A DNA stretch of 64,000 bases from Pseudomonas sp. UBA6562 (GTDB lineage Bacteria; Pseudomonadota; Gammaproteobacteria; Pseudomonadales; Pseudomonadaceae). Shown here piece by piece: positions 15,913 through 23,226 of the stretch. The position numbers and the translations under genes are program-made. Position 1 is the first letter of the stretch, and the number at the start of each line of letters is the position of its first letter. A model generated the notes under the pieces. The model had not been told where the DNA came from. It saw only the letters and a list, made by a program, of their open reading frames with translations, and ran no database searches. Location of the stretch: positions 186,001-250,000 of the forward strand of contig NZ_DJJS01000003.1 in the NCBI RefSeq assembly GCF_002434265.1, read 5' to 3'.

Positions 15913-16881
15913 TCAGCGGCGCCCGATCGGATCGATGATCTGCAAGGCCAGGTTGCCCTTGTGCGAGCCCAGCCGCGCCTTGAACGACGGCACGCCGTTG
16001 GCGCGCAGCACCAAGTGCTCGGGCAGCTCGACCGGGATCACGTCGCCGGGTTGCATGTGCAGGATGTCGCGCAGCTTCAATTGGCGCCGGGCGACGGTGG
16101 CGGTGAGCGGCACGGCGACATCCAGCACGTCTTCGCGCAGGGCCTTGATCCAGCGCTCGTCCTGGTCGTCCAGGTCCGATTGGAAACCGGCGTCGAGCAT
16201 CTCGCGCACCGGCTCGATCATCGAGTACGGCATGGTCACGTGCAGGTCGCCGCCGCCGCCGTCGAGTTCGATGTGGAAGGTCGACACCACCACCGCCTCG
16301 CTCGGCCCGACGATGTTGGCCATGGCCGGGTTGACCTCCGAGTTCATGTACTCGAAGTTGACCGGCATGATCGCCTGCCAGGCTTCCTTGAGGTCGATGA
16401 AGGCCTGGTCCAGCACCATGCGCACCACGCGCAGCTCGGTGGGAGTGAACTCACGCCCCTCGATCTTGGCGTGGCGGCCGTCGCCACCGAAGAAGTTGTC
16501 CACCAGTTTGAACACCAGCTTGGCGTCCAGGATGAACAGCGCGGTGCCGCGCAGGGGTTTGATCTTGACCAGGTTGAGGCTGGTGGGCACGTACAGCGAA
16601 TGCACGTACTCGCCGAACTTCATCACCTGCACGCCGCCCACCGCCACGTCGGCCGAGCGGCGCAGCAGGTTGAACATGCTGATGCGGGTGTAGCGGGCGA
16701 AACGCTCGTTGATCATTTCCAGGGTCGGCATGCGCCCGCGCACGATCCGGTCCTGACTGGTGAGGTCGTAGCTCTTGACGCCGCCGGGCTCGGCAGCGCT
16801 GTCGGTCTGCACCAAGCCGTCGTCCACCCCATGCAACAGGGCATCGATCTCGTCCTGGGAGAGCAGGTCCTGCACAGCCAT
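15913..16881 (-). CDS. fliM: Flagellar motor switch protein FliM
   Basis: C-ring protein of 322 residues that receives CheY-P. The N-terminal peptide LLSQDEIDALLHGVDDG is the CheY-binding motif. The middle CheC-like domain and the C-terminal SpoA domain (KLRDILHMQPGDVIPVELPEHLVLRANG) follow. It starts nine bases after the fliL stop. Standard length. Confidence 0.97.
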   Translation of the reverse strand: MAVQDLLSQDEIDALLHGVDDGLVQTDSAAEPGGVKSYDLTSQDRIVRGRMPTLEMINERFARYTRISMFNLLRRSADVAVGGVQVMKFGEYVHSLYVPTSLNLVKIKPLRGTALFILDAKLVFKLVDNFFGGDGRHAKIEGREFTPTELRVVRMVLDQAFIDLKEAWQAIMPVNFEYMNSEVNPAMANIVGPSEAVVVSTFHIELDGGGGDLHVTMPYSMIEPVREMLDAGFQSDLDDQDERWIKALREDVLDVAVPLTATVARRQLKLRDILHMQPGDVIPVELPEHLVLRANGVPSFKARLGSHKGNLALQIIDPIGRR

Positions 16882-16890
16882 CGGGCGCTC

Positions 16891-17391
16891 CTACTGCAAT
16901 ACGAAGTTGGTGAACAGCAATTGGTCGATGACCGGCTTGCCGACTTCTTTCTGCGCCACTTCCTGCACCACTGCGGTGGCCTTCTGACGCAGCATTTCCT
17001 GGCCCACGGAGCTACTGGCCAAAGCATCGAAGCCCTGGCCGGAGAACATCATCACCAGGTTGTTGCGGATCACCGGCATGTGCACCTTGAGCGCGTCCAG
17101 GTCGGCCTGGTTGCGCGCTTGCAGGCTGATGCTGACCTGCATGTAGCGCTGGCGACCGTTCTGGTTGAAGTTGACCACGAAGGCCGGCGTGAGTGCCTCG
17201 TAGATGGCCTTGGGCTTGGCGTTGCCGCCTTCGCTGGCCTCGGCGGGCGCCGCCGGTTCGTTCTTGTGCATGATGAACCAGGTGGCGCCGACCGACAGGC
17301 CGATCGCCAGAAGCAGGCCGACCACCGCCAGGATGATCAGCTTGAGTTTGCCTTTTTTCGCCGGGTCTTTTTCTACATCGCTCTTGGCCAT
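16891..17391 (-). CDS. fliL: Flagellar basal body-associated protein FliL
   Basis: Inner-membrane protein of 166 residues that surrounds the stator. A short basic cytoplasmic start (KDPAKKGKLK) is followed by one membrane helix (IILAVVGLLLAIGLSVGATWF) and the periplasmic stomatin-like domain. It is the first gene of the fliLMNOPQR-flhB series, and a strong RpoN promoter lies about 50 bases upstream. Confidence 0.96.
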   Translation of the reverse strand: MAKSDVEKDPAKKGKLKLIILAVVGLLLAIGLSVGATWFIMHKNEPAAPAEASEGGNAKPKAIYEALTPAFVVNFNQNGRQRYMQVSISLQARNQADLDALKVHMPVIRNNLVMMFSGQGFDALASSSVGQEMLRQKATAVVQEVAQKEVGKPVIDQLLFTNFVLQ

Positions 17392-17441
17392 GCCAATAAT
17401 CCGTCATCCGTCAGGGGTTGCAGGGTAGATGACGGGGATTG

Positions 17442-17457
17442 AGCAAGGGTTATGCCA
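17442..17457 (-). promoter_or_regulatory. RpoN promoter of fliL
   Basis: On the minus strand TGGCATAACCCTTGCT, with correct GG-N10-GC spacing and only one mismatch to TGGCAC-N5-TTGCW. It would start transcription about 40 bases upstream of fliL. Confidence 0.85.
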
Positions 17458-17476
17458 GGTTGCCCTGGTGCGGCGA

Positions 17477-18727
17477 TCAGGCGTAGTAGTCGACCGCGCT
17501 GTCGCCAATCACCACCTGTTGGGCCTGCACCTGGCCAGGTTCGATGCGCGCGCCGCCTTCGCCCTCGCCTGCCGCCGCGCGCCGCGAGGCCACGCCCGAC
17601 AGGCTGTCGGCATTGGCCTGCCCTTGTTGCTGCTGTTGCTGTTGCTGCTGGCGCGAGAAGTCGGCGACGCTGACGTCGGGCTGCTGCAGGCCTTGCTGGG
17701 AGAACAGCTCGCGCAGACGGTGCACCTGGCTGTCGAGGGCGTCGCGCACACCGACGTGGCCGCTGAGGAAGGTGATCTGCGTGGGCTGGTCGCTGGCGAC
17801 GTTGACGCGGATGTCCAGGCGACCGAGTTCGGCCGGTTCGAGCTGGATGTCGGCGGATTTGAGGTTCTGGCTGGACAGGTACATGACGCGGTTGACCAGG
17901 CCTTCGGTCCAGGCGTTCTGGTTCATCGACAAGGGCTGCTGTAGCGGATTGGGCGCAACGGCATTGGCGGTCTTGGGGGTGGCGGCCTGGGTCAACGCGG
18001 CCAGGCGGTTGGCGAAATCGTCGACGCGCGTGTCGCTGCTGGCCGTTTTCAGGTCTTTCAGGCCGTCGTCGAGCAAGGCGCCGAAGGCCTTGCCGCCCGC
18101 TGCGCCGCTCTGCTCGTCGCCCTCCAATGCCGCGACCTTCTCCGCCAACGGATTGACGGCCACACGGCCTTCGCCGATCTCGGCGTCGGGGTCCTGCGCG
18201 TGGGCGGAGGTACCGCCCTGGGCCTTGGCATTCTGCTCCAGCGCCAGGCGCAGGGTAGGCATGCCGGCTAGGGGGTCGGCCTCGGGATCGAAGGCTTCGC
18301 CCTCGCCATGGCTATCGCCGTCTGCGGCAGCCGCTTGCAGCATGGGCGCCACGACCTGGGCCTGGGCCTGGATCATCTGCGCGCCCGGTGCGGCATCGGT
18401 GACCTGGCCGGCCACCAGGCTGGCGTCGCGCAAGGTGCCGGCGTCCTGTTCGACGGTGTCGCTGTCGGCGGGGGTATCGGCTTTGGCCGGCAAGGTTTTG
18501 CCGTCTGCGGCAAGCGCCCCGCTGCCCGGGCCTTTGGCGTCAGCGATGTCGGAGGTGGACGGAACCTCCTTGTCGGCCTTGGCCGGCGTGTTGCGCGACT
18601 GCCCGGCCAAGACCTTGTCGAAGCCGCCAGCGCCCGGCTGGCGCGGCTTTTCGGCCGCAGACGCGCCCACGTTCGGCGCGGACGGCGCGCGGCTGACTTG
18701 CAACAACGGGTTGGGTGCGACAGGCAT
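17477..18727 (-). CDS. fliK: Flagellar hook-length control protein FliK
   Basis: Secreted ruler that sets hook length and triggers the FlhB switch. The 416 residues have a low-complexity Ala/Asp/Pro-rich N-terminal two thirds (the ruler part) and the conserved C-terminal domain (LSSQNLKSADIQLEPAELGRLDIRV ... HVGVRDALDSQVHRLRELF). Near the C-terminus is a run of nine Gln codons (17624-17650). An RpoN promoter is 46 bases upstream and the fliL promoter lies just past its stop codon. Confidence 0.94.
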   Translation of the reverse strand: MPVAPNPLLQVSRAPSAPNVGASAAEKPRQPGAGGFDKVLAGQSRNTPAKADKEVPSTSDIADAKGPGSGALAADGKTLPAKADTPADSDTVEQDAGTLRDASLVAGQVTDAAPGAQMIQAQAQVVAPMLQAAAADGDSHGEGEAFDPEADPLAGMPTLRLALEQNAKAQGGTSAHAQDPDAEIGEGRVAVNPLAEKVAALEGDEQSGAAGGKAFGALLDDGLKDLKTASSDTRVDDFANRLAALTQAATPKTANAVAPNPLQQPLSMNQNAWTEGLVNRVMYLSSQNLKSADIQLEPAELGRLDIRVNVASDQPTQITFLSGHVGVRDALDSQVHRLRELFSQQGLQQPDVSVADFSRQQQQQQQQQGQANADSLSGVASRRAAAGEGEGGARIEPGQVQAQQVVIGDSAVDYYA

Positions 18728-18772
18728 CGAGCGATCTCCGCGCCAAAGGGCTGAACAGCATGAAGCTGTTAC

Positions 18773-18788
18773 AGCAAAAGTCGCGCCA
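18773..18788 (-). promoter_or_regulatory. RpoN promoter of fliK
   Basis: On the minus strand TGGCGCGACTTTTGCT, correct GG-N10-GC spacing, one mismatch in the -24 half. It sits between the hptB-like stop codon and the fliK start. Confidence 0.75.
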
Positions 18789-18794
18789 ACTCGC

Positions 18795-19142
18795 TCAGGG
18801 TGCGATCAACCGATCCTGTTCGCCGCGATAGAACTGCTGCACCTCGCGGTATTCCAGGTCGATGCGGTTGATCAGGTCTTCGATGCCGAATAGCGGCGGC
18901 TGGCGCACGCGCTCTTCGAGTTGGCGGCACAGTTCGGCCAGGCCCACGGCGCCCATGTCGCTGCTGCTGCCTTTGAAACTGTGCGCGGCTAGCCCCAGCT
19001 CGCTGGCATCCTTGGCCTCGTGCAACTGGCTCAGGCGCCGCTCGGAGTCTTCCAGAAAGGTTTGCAACAACTGCGAGTAGCCGTCTTCCATGACGTCGCG
19101 CAGGTCGCTCAATACGGTGTAGTCGATATGCATGTCCATCAC
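18795..19142 (-). CDS. hptB: Histidine phosphotransfer protein, HptB-like
   Basis: Single Hpt domain of 115 residues (GTG at 19142; the ATG at 19139 is equally possible). The phosphorylatable His is at residue 54 in AAHSFKGSSSDMGA. In P. aeruginosa HptB receives phosphate from hybrid sensor kinases and signals to the HsbR/HsbA pair, controlling motility versus biofilm. Here neither hsbR nor hsbA is present in the expected interval toward fliJ. A short out-of-family frame upstream ends in a TGA that overlaps the ATG (TGATG), so a coupled upstream gene may once have existed. Confidence 0.85.
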   Translation of the reverse strand: MMDMHIDYTVLSDLRDVMEDGYSQLLQTFLEDSERRLSQLHEAKDASELGLAAHSFKGSSSDMGAVGLAELCRQLEERVRQPPLFGIEDLINRIDLEYREVQQFYRGEQDRLIAP

Positions 19143-19364
19143 TTGCTCACTCCTTGATCAAGCTCGATTGCCTGACTGGGCGCCTGTCGGTCGGCCAGCC
19201 GCTTGTGTTCCGCTTCATCCTTGACGTTGCGCCGCAGCCTTGCGTGGCGCCCCTTGCCGAACCCATCGAGCAGCGAAGATCAGACGCCCAACACCGCTTC
19301 GGGTTCCGCGAGGTGGTCGAAGTGTAGCCCATCCCACAGCGGCGTCGAAGCCGCCGACGGCCTG
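19143..19364. other. fliJ-hptB interval with possible gene remnant
   Basis: About 220 bases with no complete gene. Two stretches read as protein-like on the minus strand in the same frame, separated by one TGA: about 16 codons ending EAVLGV, then a longer run from SSLLDGFGKG to IELDQGVSK whose stop overlaps the hptB ATG. They may be the scar of deleted genes, but I could not match them to HsbR or HsbA. Confidence 0.35.
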
Positions 19365-19817
19365 CTACGGAAACTCGTGACGCGGTAGACGTTGCGACAA
19401 CTCGTCGAGCAGCTTCTGCTCGCGCTTGTCGTCGGCGCGGCGGGCCTCGTCGAGGTAGCGCTGCACCAGTTTGCGCAGCCCCTCCACCCGTGCGTAGGCC
19501 TCTTGCCAGCCCTTGCGCGCGTTGTTCAGGTTGTTCTGATGCCAGGTCAGGCTCTGGCGCTGCTGGCCCATGGCGGTTTCCAGTTGCCCGAGAAAGCGCT
19601 GGTAGTTGACCAGCCAGGCGCCATCGACGCCTTGGCCGCCACGGTTGAGCCATTGCTGCTGGTAATCGCCGCGAAACTGCTCCAGCTCGCTGAGTTTGGT
19701 CTGGGCGACGTTCACCTGCTGCTGGAACTGGCCCAGGCGCTGGGCGGCCTTGCGCTCGGCGTCCTCGGCCATTTCCACCACTGGCAGCAAGCGCGCGGCA
19801 CGGCTGGGCACGCTCAT
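19365..19817 (-). CDS. fliJ: Flagellar export chaperone/stalk protein FliJ
   Basis: Coiled-coil protein of 150 residues that sits in the FliI hexamer and links it to FlhA. Nearly the whole sequence is heptad-rich helix with many Gln, Glu and Arg (for example RLGQFQQQVNVAQTKLSELEQF). It starts three bases after the fliI stop codon. Length is typical. Confidence 0.95.
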   Translation of the reverse strand: MSVPSRAARLLPVVEMAEDAERKAAQRLGQFQQQVNVAQTKLSELEQFRGDYQQQWLNRGGQGVDGAWLVNYQRFLGQLETAMGQQRQSLTWHQNNLNNARKGWQEAYARVEGLRKLVQRYLDEARRADDKREQKLLDELSQRLPRHEFP

Positions 19818-19820
19818 GGC

Positions 19821-21182
19821 TTAGCCTCCATTGGCGGGGCTGGCGAACACCGCCGCCAGCTCCGCGCGGCCCTGGGCGAGGCTTACGTTTTCGTCCAGGC
19901 CCTGGCGCAGGTACGACACCAGCTTGCCCTGCAAGGCAATGGCCATGTCGGTTTCCGGATCGCCCCCAGGTACGTAGGCGCCCACGCTGATCAGGTCGCG
20001 GCTCTGCGACAGGCGCGACCACAGCTGCTTGAATTTCTGCGCCTGGCGCAGGTGGTCGATGTCCACCACCTGCGGCATCACCCGGCTGATCGAAGCCTCG
20101 ATGTCGATGGCCGGGTAATGCCCCTCCTCGGCCAGGCGCCGCGACAGCACGAAGTGACCGTCGAGCACGCCCCGCGCCGAGTCGGCGATCGGGTCCTGCT
20201 GGTCGTCGCCTTCGGACAGCACGGTATAGAACGCGGTGATCGATCCGCCACCGGCTTCGCCGTTACCGGCACGCTCCACCAGTTTGGGCAGTTTGGCGAA
20301 CACCGAGGGCGGATAGCCGCGGGTCGCCGGCGGCTCGCCGATGGCCAGAGCGATTTCCCGCTGGGCCTGGGCGAAACGGGTCAGCGAATCCATCAGCAGC
20401 AGGACGTTCTTGCCCTTGTCGCGGAAGTATTCGGCAATGCGCGTGCAGTACATGGCCGCGCGCAGACGCATCAAGGGCGCGTCGTCCGCAGGCGAAGCCA
20501 CCACCACCGAACGCTTGATGCCCTCCTCGCCGAGGATGTGCTCGATGAATTCCTTGACCTCGCGGCCGCGTTCGCCGATCAGGCCGACCACGATGATCTC
20601 GGCTTCGGTGAAGCGCGTCATCATGCCCAGCAGCACCGACTTACCGACGCCGGTACCGGCGAACAGGCCCAGGCGCTGCCCCCGGCCCACGGTGAGCAGG
20701 CCGTTGATGCTGCGAATCCCCACATCCAGCGGCTGGCTGATCGGCTCGCGGTTGAGCGGGTTGATGGTCGGGCCTTCCATCGGCACCCAGTCTTCGGCCT
20801 TCATGCCGCCTTTGCCGTCCAGGGCGCGGCCGGCGCCGTCGAGCACCCGGCCGAGCATGCTCATGCCCATGGGCAGGCGACCGCTGTCGTCCAGCGGCAC
20901 CACCCGCGCGCCGGGCGCGATGCCGGCCACGCTGCCCACCGGCATGAGGAACACCTTGCTGCCGGAGAAGCCCATGACTTCGGCTTCCACCTCGACGGCG
21001 TGGTAGCCGTCGTCGTTGATCACTCGGCAACGGCTGCCGACGGCCGCGCGCAGGCCTTCGGCTTCCAGGGTCAGGCCCACCATGCGCAGCAGCCGGCCTT
21101 CGGCCACCGGCTGGGCCGGCAGGGCGATGGCCTCGGCATAGCCGCCCAGGCGCTTGGCGAAGCTGGTGCGGTCAAGACGCAT
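19821..21182 (-). CDS. fliI: Flagellar export ATPase FliI
   Basis: Hexameric ATPase of the export apparatus, 453 residues. The F1-beta-like fold shows Walker A AGTGVGKS (175-182), Walker B VLLLMDSLTRFA and the ATPase signature PPSVFAKLPKLVERAG. The start ATG at 21182 is fixed by the conserved MRLDRTSFAKRL segment and GAGG upstream. The first 11 bases of the gene (ATGCGTCTTGA) are duplicated at the end of fliH. Confidence 0.97.
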   Translation of the reverse strand: MRLDRTSFAKRLGGYAEAIALPAQPVAEGRLLRMVGLTLEAEGLRAAVGSRCRVINDDGYHAVEVEAEVMGFSGSKVFLMPVGSVAGIAPGARVVPLDDSGRLPMGMSMLGRVLDGAGRALDGKGGMKAEDWVPMEGPTINPLNREPISQPLDVGIRSINGLLTVGRGQRLGLFAGTGVGKSVLLGMMTRFTEAEIIVVGLIGERGREVKEFIEHILGEEGIKRSVVVASPADDAPLMRLRAAMYCTRIAEYFRDKGKNVLLLMDSLTRFAQAQREIALAIGEPPATRGYPPSVFAKLPKLVERAGNGEAGGGSITAFYTVLSEGDDQQDPIADSARGVLDGHFVLSRRLAEEGHYPAIDIEASISRVMPQVVDIDHLRQAQKFKQLWSRLSQSRDLISVGAYVPGGDPETDMAIALQGKLVSYLRQGLDENVSLAQGRAELAAVFASPANGG

Positions 21183-21276
21183 GGTTGGCCTCGAGTGGGA
21201 TGTTCGAGCGAATGCATGGAGCGGCCGCTACCGGATGCACGGCCTGATCGTGGAACCGGTCGAACTCAAGACGCAT
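21172..21276 (-). CDS. 34-codon ORF bridging fliH and fliI (probably by-product of a duplication)
   Basis: Begins MRLEFDRF at an ATG inside the last codons of fliH and ends at a TGA inside the first codons of fliI. Both junctions have the same 11-base overlap, ATGCGTCTTGA. The frame is open because the junction was duplicated. It could keep ribosomes moving from fliH to fliI. There is no sign that the peptide itself does anything. Confidence 0.25.
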   Translation of the reverse strand: MRLEFDRFHDQAVHPVAAAPCIRSNIPLEANHAS

Positions 21277-21292
21277 CGTCGGCCTCGCGTGG
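21172..21292. repeat. Direct duplication of the fliH/fliI junction
   Basis: A 27-base sequence at 21172-21198 (around the fliI start) recurs at 21266-21292 (the end of fliH) with three mismatches, 94 bases apart. The DNA between contains GTAGCGGCCGCTCC, reminiscent of a REP-like tip. Confidence 0.85.
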
Positions 21293-22054
21293 CTGGGTCA
21301 GGTCGATGGACAGGTCGGCCGGTGCCGGGTGCAGGGCCTGCTCGTGGAGCTGGTCGAACAGCTGCGCCACGGCTTTTTCCAGACGCGTTTCCATGCTCGC
21401 GTCGATGCGGCTGTGGGCGGTTTCGATGCGGCAGCCGCCGGGCAGCAACGTCTCGTCTTCGAGCAGTTTCCAGCGCTCTTCGTGGCGTTCGCGCAAGGCT
21501 TTGGCGGCTTCGAAATCCTGGGGATTGAGGTGGATGCGGATGTTCTCGGCACCCATCGGCAGCAGCTTGAGCGCCTCGCGCAGCACCTGGGTGATCTGGC
21601 TGGAGTCGCCGCGCAGCTCGCGGCCGACCACCTGCCGGGCCATGTGGCCGACCAGGTGCACCAGGCTGCGCTCGATCTGCGTGTCCTGCTCGGCGATCGG
21701 TTCGAGCAGGTGTCGCATCACTTGCTCCAGGCTCGCCAGTTTGGCGGCAAGGGCGGCGTCGGCTTCCTGACGCACCTTGAGCTGGGCACTGTGGAAACCG
21801 TCCCGCTCGCCGGTGGCGAAGCCTTCGTTGTAGGCCTCCTGGCGAATGGCTTCGAGCTCTTCGAGGGTAATCGGCTGCACGTCCTCGAGAGGCACCTCGG
21901 CGATCTCGTCCTCGACCACCTCGGGTGCCGGCTCGGGCTCGGGCTCTGCGACGAAGCGCGGCGCGGGGTCGAAGCTGGGCAGCGCCCACACGTCCACGCC
22001 CTCTAGGTCGCGGGCGCGGATCAGGTCGCTGGAGTGTTGCTCTTTGCTGGACAT
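21266..22054 (-). CDS. fliH: Flagellar export ATPase regulator FliH
   Basis: Negative regulator and C-ring anchor of FliI, 262 residues. The N-terminal part is acidic with a Pro/Glu run (EPEPEPAPEVVEDE), followed by a long helix and the C-terminal FliH/HrpE domain (VGHMARQVVGRELRGDSSQI ... ILRIHLNP-type segment). The C-terminus ends ADDAS, whose DNA carries a copy of the fliI start. About 150 non-coding bases separate it from fliG, where overlap is usual. Confidence 0.95.
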   Translation of the reverse strand: MSSKEQHSSDLIRARDLEGVDVWALPSFDPAPRFVAEPEPEPAPEVVEDEIAEVPLEDVQPITLEELEAIRQEAYNEGFATGERDGFHSAQLKVRQEADAALAAKLASLEQVMRHLLEPIAEQDTQIERSLVHLVGHMARQVVGRELRGDSSQITQVLREALKLLPMGAENIRIHLNPQDFEAAKALRERHEERWKLLEDETLLPGGCRIETAHSRIDASMETRLEKAVAQLFDQLHEQALHPAPADLSIDLTQPREADDAS

Positions 22055-22206
22055 GCGCTGGGCTCTTCAAACCGGTTTCAGGCGATGTGCGCCTGTAGGA
22101 GCGGATGGCCGGCGTCCCGCCCCACCCGCAATTGCGTCGGCCCATCTAACAAGGTTGCCTCGCTCGACGCAATCACCACCTGCCCTTGCAGGCAGCGTGC
22201 GCGGGC
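22055..22206. repeat. fliG-fliH spacer with degenerate REP-like element
   Basis: Contains CTGTAGGAGCGGATGGCCGG at about 22091-22110, matching the outer part of REP-like elements elsewhere in this window (compare 35967-36011), followed by GC-rich palindromic debris. No gene is visible. Confidence 0.5.
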
Positions 22207-23226
22207 TTAGATCATCTCCTCGCCACCCTTGCCGCCGAGCACGATCTCGCCGGCATCGGCCATGCGTCGGGCCACGGTGAGGATTTCCTTCTGCGCGCCT
22301 TCGACGTCGCTGACGCGCACCGGCCCTTTGGCCTCGAGGTCGTCGCGCAGCAGTTCCGACGCACGTTTGGACATGTTCTTGAAGACTTTGTCCTTGACCC
22401 GGTCGTCGGCACCCTTGAGCGCCACCACCAGCACGTCCGAGGCGACTTCGCGCAGCAGCGACTGGATCCCGCGGTCGTCGACGTCGGCCAGGTTGTTGAA
22501 GACGAACATCAGGTCTTCGATCTGCTCGGACAGGTCGCCATCGACCTCGCGGATCGAGTCCATCAGCTGGCCTTCCACGGAGCTGTCGAGGAAGTTCATG
22601 ATGTCGGCCGCGCGCTTGATGCCGCCCAGGGTGGTGCGCGCCGCGTTGGAGTTGCCGGAGAACTGCTTCTCCAGGATCTGGTTCAGCTCCTTGAGCGCCG
22701 CCGGTTGCACGGTGTTGAGCGACGACACGCGCAGGATGATGTCCAGGCGCACTTTGTGGTCGAAGTTGCTCAGCACCTCACCGGCCTGGTCGGGGTCGAG
22801 GTAGGCGACCACGATGGCCTGGATCTGCGGGTGCTCGTAGCGGATCACGTCGGCCACGGCGCGCGGCTCCATCCACTTGAGGCTGTCCAGGCCACTGGTG
22901 TTGCCGCCCAGCAGGATGCGGTCGATCAGGCCGTTGGCCTTGTCCTCGCCCAAGGCCTGGTTGAGCATCTTGCGGATGTAGCCGTCCGAGCCTACGCCCA
23001 GGCTGGTCTGGTCGCCGACGGTCTCGACGAACTCGCTCATCACCTGCTCGACCTGCTCGCGGTGGATGTTGCCCATCTGCGCCATGGCCACACCGACCCG
23101 CTGCACTTCCTTGGGGCCCATGTGGCGCAGCACCTGGGCGGCGTCGGTCTCGCCCAGCGACAGCAGGAGGATGGCAGCCTTGTCGACACGGCTGAGTTTG
23201 GCGTTCACGGCGCGGTTATCACTCAT
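22207..23226 (-). CDS. fliG: Flagellar motor switch protein FliG
   Basis: C-ring protein of 339 residues that contacts the stator and carries torque. The N-terminal domain (LSRVDKAAILLLSLGETDAAQVL), middle domain with the EHPQ motif (IRYEHPQIQAI) and the C-terminal charge-bearing domain (LRDDLEAKGPVRVSDVEGAQKEI) are all present. It overlaps fliF by eight bases. Confidence 0.97.
   Translation of the reverse strand: MSDNRAVNAKLSRVDKAAILLLSLGETDAAQVLRHMGPKEVQRVGVAMAQMGNIHREQVEQVMSEFVETVGDQTSLGVGSDGYIRKMLNQALGEDKANGLIDRILLGGNTSGLDSLKWMEPRAVADVIRYEHPQIQAIVVAYLDPDQAGEVLSNFDHKVRLDIILRVSSLNTVQPAALKELNQILEKQFSGNSNAARTTLGGIKRAADIMNFLDSSVEGQLMDSIREVDGDLSEQIEDLMFVFNNLADVDDRGIQSLLREVASDVLVVALKGADDRVKDKVFKNMSKRASELLRDDLEAKGPVRVSDVEGAQKEILTVARRMADAGEIVLGGKGGEEMI

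Noticed and set aside
19147..20022. 291-codon minus-strand frame over fliI-fliJ
   Set aside because: It runs antiphase through fliJ and part of fliI with Arg/Gly/Ala-rich composition; the real genes explain the region.
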